Both the position numbers and the translations under genes were made by a program. From the NCBI RefSeq assembly GCF_014235185.1, contig NZ_CP060131.1, positions 3,603,501-3,667,500 on the forward strand: a stretch of 64,000 nt of DNA. The letters are read 5' to 3'. This document shows positions 60,246-64,000 of this stretch, in pieces (within the stretch, counting starts at the first letter, position 1; the number at the start of each line of letters is the position of its first letter). Under the pieces are notes generated by a model. That model saw nothing but the letters and a program-made list of their open reading frames with translations, had not been told where the DNA came from and made no database searches. Source of the stretch: Pseudonocardia petroleophila (GTDB taxonomy: Bacteria > Actinomycetota > Actinomycetes > Mycobacteriales > Pseudonocardiaceae).

Positions 60246-61414
60246 GACGGCCCGCCCGATTCCGGGGAGCCCGACGTCATGCCTGTTCCGACCGTCTTGG
60301 TGACTTGGGCCGCGAGGACTACAGCACCGGCTACGGAGCCGGCCGCCGCGCCGGCTGCGGCCCCGGTTCCCCCGGAGGCGGCACTCGGGGCGGCGCCTGC
60401 CGGTGGTGGAGCGCCGGGTCCGGCCGAGCCGGGCCCGGCAGCGCCGGGTCCGGCCGAGCCGGGCCCGGACGCGTCCAGGTCCGCGGCCCGCTGTACGGCG
60501 GGTGTGCGTCCGGATCCCTGGGCGAGGGCGATCGCGCCCGCGGCGCCGATGAACCCGGAGCCGCCCCCGCCCGAGCCGGCGATCTGTGTCCCGGACCAGG
60601 AGAAGAACTTCAGCATGATCGGCATCGCGATGACGGCGAGGAGGAGCACCATGATCCCGGCGATCTGGGTGGAGACGTCGCCCGGCGCGTTGGAGTTCGG
60701 AGAGGACAGGTAGGAGAACCCGATGTAGTAGATGAACGCCGCGGCCGGCTTGTAGAGGACCATCGCAAGCAGCCAGACGATGAGCTTGTCGAGCCAGCCC
60801 CGCGTCGACTTCGTCAGCGACCCGGACGCGGCCAGCGGGAGCATCGCGGCGAGCACGAGCAGCCCGGCCTGGCGCATCGCCATCAACAGCCACTGGACCA
60901 GCGACAGGATCGCGGCGAGGACCGCCACGATCAACGTGACGAACATGTTGTCACCGGGCGCGGTCAGAGCGTCGACCATGAACAACGCGAAGTTGTTCGC
61001 GGCGTCGGCCAGCAGTTGTACGGCCAGCGCGTCACCGGCCTGCAGAGCCAGGTGCAGCGTGGTGAGCCCGAGCGCGGACACCACAGCGAAGCGAAACAGC
61101 CCGGAGGCGACCATGATCAGCGGCTCGGCCTTGCGGGACAGGATCAGCCGGATCGCCTGGACCAGCACCGAGCCGACCAGGACCGCGCCGACCACCCAAC
61201 TCGTCGCGCCCTGCGCGGCGATGACCGCGGAGTCGCGGGGATCGACGCTGTCGGTGGTCGCCCACCACGTCGAGGTGGAGACGACCAGGTCCGCCGCGCC
61301 CTGGGCGACGGTGGCGACCAGCCCATCAAGGACGCCCCCGACGGCCTGGCCCGCCTTGCAGCCGAGGTCGAACGTCCCGCACTCCTCCTGCGCCTGGGCC
61401 AGGACCGTGATCAC
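60242..61414 (-). CDS. TrbL/VirB6-like T4SS membrane protein
   Basis: A 390-residue protein with six or more hydrophobic segments, for example WVVGAVLVGSVLVQAIRLIL, FVTLIVAVLAAILSLVQWLL, LDKLIVWLLAMVLYKPAAAF and GIMVLLLAVIAMPIMLKFFS, and a low-complexity Gly/Pro/Ala tail with a 10-residue tandem repeat (60411-60470, 29 of 30 bases identical). VirB6/TrbL proteins form the inner-membrane channel. The GTG at 61414 is fixed by its overlap with the previous stop; the longer frame is not membrane-like. Confidence 0.85.
   Translation of the reverse strand: MITVLAQAQEECGTFDLGCKAGQAVGGVLDGLVATVAQGAADLVVSTSTWWATTDSVDPRDSAVIAAQGATSWVVGAVLVGSVLVQAIRLILSRKAEPLIMVASGLFRFAVVSALGLTTLHLALQAGDALAVQLLADAANNFALFMVDALTAPGDNMFVTLIVAVLAAILSLVQWLLMAMRQAGLLVLAAMLPLAASGSLTKSTRGWLDKLIVWLLAMVLYKPAAAFIYYIGFSYLSSPNSNAPGDVSTQIAGIMVLLLAVIAMPIMLKFFSWSGTQIAGSGGGGSGFIGAAGAIALAQGSGRTPAVQRAADLDASGPGSAGPGAAGPGSAGPGAPPPAGAAPSAASGGTGAAAGAAAGSVAGAVVLAAQVTKTVGTGMTSGSPESGGPS
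60411..60470 (-). repeat. Two 30-base tandem repeats in the TrbL-like gene
   Basis: Copies at 60411-60440 and 60441-60470 differ at one base and encode the ten-residue unit SGPGSAGPGA-like in the C-terminal tail. Repeat number could vary between strains. Confidence 0.6.
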
Positions 61415-62064
61415 GGCAGGGCCCCGAGCAGGACGTAGCCGGTGGTGTCCAGGTGCAGGGACGGACGCGGTGTCGGGACGCGAAGTCGCCAGTCCCCGTC
61501 GTCCCACCGAAGCGTCAGGTCGACTCGGGCCAGGCCACCGGCGTTACGGGCCTGCTCGGTATCGGCGAGCAGCGACACCACGACATAGTCGCCACGCGGA
61601 TCACCGGCGATGATCCGGTAGTGCATCGACCGCGCGGCCGTCGCGGGTCCCGCCGCCGCCGAATCCGACGCCGGCAACTCGCCGCGTAGGCGCGCGAGCA
61701 TGCTGGCCGGGTCACCCCAGGCCTGCTCCACGAGAGTCGCCTCATAGACCCCTGGCCCGGCAGCCGAGCTGACGCGCGGTGCGAGGTTGCTGGCCGCGAG
61801 TGCAGCGCCGAGCTCGTCATGGGTGAACCCCGCGGCGCGACCGTCTGCGACAAGTGCCGGGCCGTGGCGTTGGGATACGGCGGCAACCCCACCCGGAACC
61901 TGGATCAGGCCCACCACATCCGGTGGCGCGACCACCTCGGCCTGGTCGGTCGGTGCGGACAGCGCCAGGCCGAGCACCAGCAAGGAGGTCGTCAGGCCGG
62001 CCGCGGCGAGAGCGTGACGTCGACGGCGGGATCGGCGGTCGTCGGTAGCAAGCGCGAGGCTCAT
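61411..62064 (-). CDS. VirB8/TcpC-like T4SS protein
   Basis: A 217-residue protein with a basic N-terminus (RRSRRRRHALAAAG), one membrane helix (LTTSLLVLGLALSAP) and an external domain ending in the NTF2-like pattern IIAGDPRGDYVVVSLLADTE and RVDLTLRWDDGDWRLRVPTP. This is the architecture of VirB8/TcpC scaffold proteins. Family assignment is by layout and context. Overlaps the TrbL-like gene by four bases. Confidence 0.7.
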   Translation of the reverse strand: MSLALATDDRRSRRRRHALAAAGLTTSLLVLGLALSAPTDQAEVVAPPDVVGLIQVPGGVAAVSQRHGPALVADGRAAGFTHDELGAALAASNLAPRVSSAAGPGVYEATLVEQAWGDPASMLARLRGELPASDSAAAGPATAARSMHYRIIAGDPRGDYVVVSLLADTEQARNAGGLARVDLTLRWDDGDWRLRVPTPRPSLHLDTTGYVLLGALP

Positions 62065-62076
62065 CGTCGCGTCCGC

Positions 62077-62373
62077 CTATACCTGGAACGCGCCGACGAT
62101 GACGGCCGCGACGGAGGCCAATGCGAGCCCGCCCAGGATCCACGCTGATCCCACGAGCCCTTCGTAGGCGGTCGCGGAGCGGTTCCGACGCCCGATGATG
62201 ATCATTACTGCGCAGACCAGGAGGCCGAGCACGCCGGAGAACAGGACTCCCCATTTCAGCCAGCCCAGGATCTGGTTGGCGAAGTCGCCGAGTCCGGGCG
62301 GCACGGTGGCATCGGGATTCGGCGGTGCGACGGCCAGCCAGACGGCGGTCCGACTGAGTAGGTTGATCTTCAC
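62077..62373 (-). CDS. VirB2/TrbC-like small membrane protein
   Basis: A 98-residue protein beginning VKINLLSRTAVWLAVAPPNP. Two hydrophobic helices follow (WLKWGVLFSGVLGLLVCAVM and AWILGGLALASVAAVIVGAF) separated by the charged loop GRRNRSATAYEGL. Size and topology match VirB2/TrbC conjugative pilins. The GTG start overlaps the preceding stop by four bases. Confidence 0.75.
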   Translation of the reverse strand: MKINLLSRTAVWLAVAPPNPDATVPPGLGDFANQILGWLKWGVLFSGVLGLLVCAVMIIIGRRNRSATAYEGLVGSAWILGGLALASVAAVIVGAFQV

Positions 62374-62915
62374 GGGGAGGGTTCCCTTCGGCTGGATGAC
62401 ACGTGGCGTGGCGTCGTACGGCCGGCTGCTGTCGCCGTCGGCCGGGGGCCTGCGTGGAGTGCGGCCGTCAGTTCCCCGATGGCGCGGGCGTATCCGCGCG
62501 CGGCGCGGGGCATCTCGTTCATCGGTCGACCGAAGATCTGGCGGACGGCGTCGAGCGGTGTCGCGGATGCGCGCCAGAACCCAACGTGTGGCAGCAACAC
62601 CACTGCGGCGGCGTGCGGCTCCAGGAGGCGCAGCCGTGCGAGGAGGGCGCGCGTCGGGCGCGCCCCGTCGACGGCTGTGACCGCGAGGACCGGTCGACGC
62701 CCAACCCCGCCGATCAGCTGCGCCGCGCGTCCAGCCCGGATCACGGAGTCGGCGGTGGTCCGGCAGACCAGGACGTCGACAGCGCGCCCAATGAAGACCC
62801 CACGGTCCGTGCCGCCCAACGCGACGGCGACCGTCGTCGTCCCCACGCCACCGCCGACCCCGGCCACGGTGGGGCCGTCGGATCGGTGGACGCGACGTGG
62901 CAGATGGTCGGGCAT
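62370..62915 (-). CDS. ParA-like NTPase with degenerate Walker A, first gene of the T4SS operon
   Basis: A 181-residue protein. The N-terminal loop PTVAGVGGGVGTTTVAVALG is a ParA-type Walker A in which both lysines are missing (GGGVGTTT). Then VDVLVCRTTADSVIRAGRAA and VLAVTAVDGARPTRALLARL suggest a truncated P-loop fold. It may be a positioning protein without ATPase activity. The ATG is preceded by AGGGG. It leads the T4SS operon. Confidence 0.6.
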   Translation of the reverse strand: MPDHLPRRVHRSDGPTVAGVGGGVGTTTVAVALGGTDRGVFIGRAVDVLVCRTTADSVIRAGRAAQLIGGVGRRPVLAVTAVDGARPTRALLARLRLLEPHAAAVVLLPHVGFWRASATPLDAVRQIFGRPMNEMPRAARGYARAIGELTAALHAGPRPTATAAGRTTPRHVSSSRREPSP

Positions 62916-63697
62916 CGGATCCCCTGGATCGGCATGAGCTGACGATCAACAGGGTGCGATCACGTCGCGTCCGCGTCGTTCCCCGATGCGTCGGCCACTC
63001 CGGGGAACCGCTGGGCACGGCTATCGGCACCACGCACCACTTCGTGGACTCTGGCGCGGGCCGCGTGCAGGGCGCGACCTATGAAATGGGAAGGGAGCAG
63101 AGCGGCGGAGCGGCAGTGTGAGTACCGAGGACCGCAGCAAAGTGTCCGTCGGTGTCGATCGAGTCGCTGAGCTCATGCCATTGGCAATGGGTGGGGTTCG
63201 AGTCCGAGGACCGAGTTGAACCATAACCCCACCGTCTCGCACGCTGCTGACCTGCGGCTTTAGTGAACCCGTCGCTACCTGACTTCTTCGTCCCGAAGCA
63301 ATGCTGACCGGAGCCCTGCCTGGTGGTTCGTGCCGCTCAGCGCCTTGCCGACTCCGGCGCCGTCCCACTACAGGGCCGAGTGGTGTACTCGTAGTGGTTG
63401 GCCCCTCAGTCGGGCCCTCACAGCGCGTGGGCCGGGCCGGTCGAGCTCATCCGACCCCTACCCGGGTCGTGATCCGTGAACAACGGGCACCTCACGGCGA
63501 GGGGGCGTGCGTCCAACTGCTTCGCGCCCCAGACCACGATCGTCAGCGCTGCCGTGGTCGAACTGCTTCGCGGCGAGGATGCGGTCGGCCGGGCCCGCAG
63601 CGTGGAGGTCAGGGGTTACGCGGCCGTCGCGCTGCTTGCCGACGCCGAGCGGTCGGCCGGGCAGATCGGCTTCGACGTCGAGGCGCTGGCCCAACTC
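62916..63697. other. Gene-poor region upstream of the T4SS operon
   Basis: 782 bases with no convincing gene. They hold the regulatory motifs at 62933-63008 and a 9-bp inverted repeat (GGTGGGGTT at 63190-63198, AACCCCACC at 63225-63233) that includes GGTTCGAGTCC, a sequence like a tRNA T-loop. A plus-strand frame from about 63475 (VELLRGEDAVGRARSVEVRG) looks weakly protein-like but runs into the TetR gene with no family match; I do not call it. Confidence 0.5.
62933..63008. promoter_or_regulatory. T4SS operon upstream region with inverted GTTCCCCG motif
   Basis: GTTCCCCG at 62978-62985 and CGGGGAAC at 63001-63008 form an inverted repeat with a 15-base spacer, 60-95 bases upstream of the first T4SS gene. 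The 12-mer CATGAGCTGACG at 62933-62944 also occurs before the Tad operon at 52969-52980. A binding site for a common regulator is the likely meaning. Confidence 0.6.
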
Positions 63698-64000
63698 TCA
63701 CACGAGAGTACGGATCAGCAGCCGCTTCCAGCGCGCCAGCAACGGCTCTGTGGTCGGATCTCGGTCGTGCAGTGCGTAGGTGAGCCCCACGCCGCGCATG
63801 CTGGTGAAGGCCAGGTCGCGCACCTCGGCGAAATCAGGGTGGCTCGACAGGACCGGTCCGTACATCGCGTCCACGACGGTCTCGATCGTGCGCAGCAGCC
63901 TGCTCTCGGCGTGGAAGAGTGCCATGCGGAGTTCCGGCTCGGTACGTGCTGCCGTCCACAACTCCATTGCTGCCCAGAAGTAGGGCTGGCGGAACGTCTC
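63698..64000 (-). CDS. TetR-family regulator, C-terminal part (runs off the window)
   Basis: About 100 residues ending at the TGA at 63698-63700. FRQPYFWAAMELWTAARTEPELRMA and FTSMRGVGLTYALHDRDPTTEPLLARW match the ligand-binding end of actinobacterial TetR proteins. The helix-turn-helix lies beyond the right edge. It is unclear whether it belongs to the mobile element or to the chromosome. Confidence 0.75.
   Translation of the reverse strand, partial: ETFRQPYFWAAMELWTAARTEPELRMALFHAESRLLRTIETVVDAMYGPVLSSHPDFAEVRDLAFTSMRGVGLTYALHDRDPTTEPLLARWKRLLIRTLV

Larger units (their letters stand above)
35737..62915. mobile_element. Integrative and conjugative element (minimum extent; ends unresolved)
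   Basis: Integrase and excisionase, MobC-like protein and relaxase, a coupling ATPase, VirB2/4/6/8-type transfer genes and a peptidoglycan hydrolase lie in one block, the full set needed for excision and T4SS-type conjugation. It differs from the TraB/FtsK-type AICEs of Streptomyces, as no such translocase is present. A Tad pilus locus lies between the relaxase and transfer modules. The left end may reach tRNA-Val(CAC) at 30369-30440; the right end may lie beyond the window. Confidence 0.75.

Noticed and set aside
63190..63233. tRNA fragment (right attachment site)
   Set aside because: GGTTCGAGTCC looks like a T-loop, but flanking arms do not form a T-stem and there is no match to the end of either tRNA-Val.
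63475..63780. Plus-strand frame VELLRGEDAVGRARSVEVRG
   Set aside because: No family match, no ribosome site, and it runs into the well-supported TetR gene on the other strand.
1..64000. CRISPR array
   Set aside because: No series of regularly spaced identical repeats was seen; only two-copy or clustered short repeats occur.

Overview
The window is very GC-rich with tightly packed genes that often share 4-base ATGA or GTGA start/stop overlaps. An SsgA-family protein, a WhiB-like Fe-S protein, an F420-type luciferase-like oxidoreductase, a RskA-type anti-sigma factor and an actinobacterial Tad locus point to an actinomycete. I would guess Pseudonocardiaceae (Pseudonocardia-like), but that is inference from gene content, not a database result.

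Bases 1-6400 are chromosomal housekeeping and signalling: the tail of a dehydrogenase-like gene, a GlsB-type membrane protein, a Ser/Thr protein kinase, and a NarL-type two-component pair next to a six-segment membrane protein. Bases 6389-26823 are a catabolic region in two blocks. The first, on the minus strand, is a complete branched-chain-type ABC importer (LivHMGFK-like) in an operon with an acyl-CoA synthetase and an enoyl-CoA hydratase, preceded by a TetR regulator. The second, on the plus strand, is an acyclic-terpene-utilisation-like (Atu-like) operon: AtuA-family protein, three-part biotin-dependent acyl-CoA carboxylase, enoyl-CoA hydratase, acyl-CoA synthetase, nitronate-monooxygenase-like flavoprotein, two SDRs and an MBL-fold hydrolase. 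Together they look like uptake, CoA activation and carboxylation-dependent degradation of a branched or isoprenoid carboxylic acid. The substrate is not determined.

Bases 26824-30440 hold a decayed relaxase remnant, tRNA-Val(GAC), tRNA-Cys, tRNA-Gly, an SsgA-family gene, an ECF sigma/anti-sigma pair, a small membrane protein and tRNA-Val(CAC).

From about 30.4 kb to the end the window is dominated by a mobile element. It carries a frameshifted WhiB-like gene and a pair of paralogous one-helix membrane proteins, an IS21-family element nested inside an IS630-family element (with visible inverted repeats and target duplications), a tyrosine integrase with excisionase, an origin-like region with a 12-bp hairpin and DnaA-box-like sites, and a MobC-like protein plus relaxase. 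A complete Tad/Flp-type pilus assembly locus (41.5-52.9 kb) is followed by a type IV secretion/coupling locus (53.7-62.9 kb). A partial TetR gene runs off the right edge.

The most interesting feature is this pairing of a Tad pilus machine and a conjugative type IV secretion system. The promoter regions of the two operons share the 8-mers GTTCCCCG and CGGGGAAC in inverted orientation and an identical 12-mer (CATGAGCTGACG), suggesting joint regulation. No second copy of a tRNA end was found, so the element's ends are not resolved.
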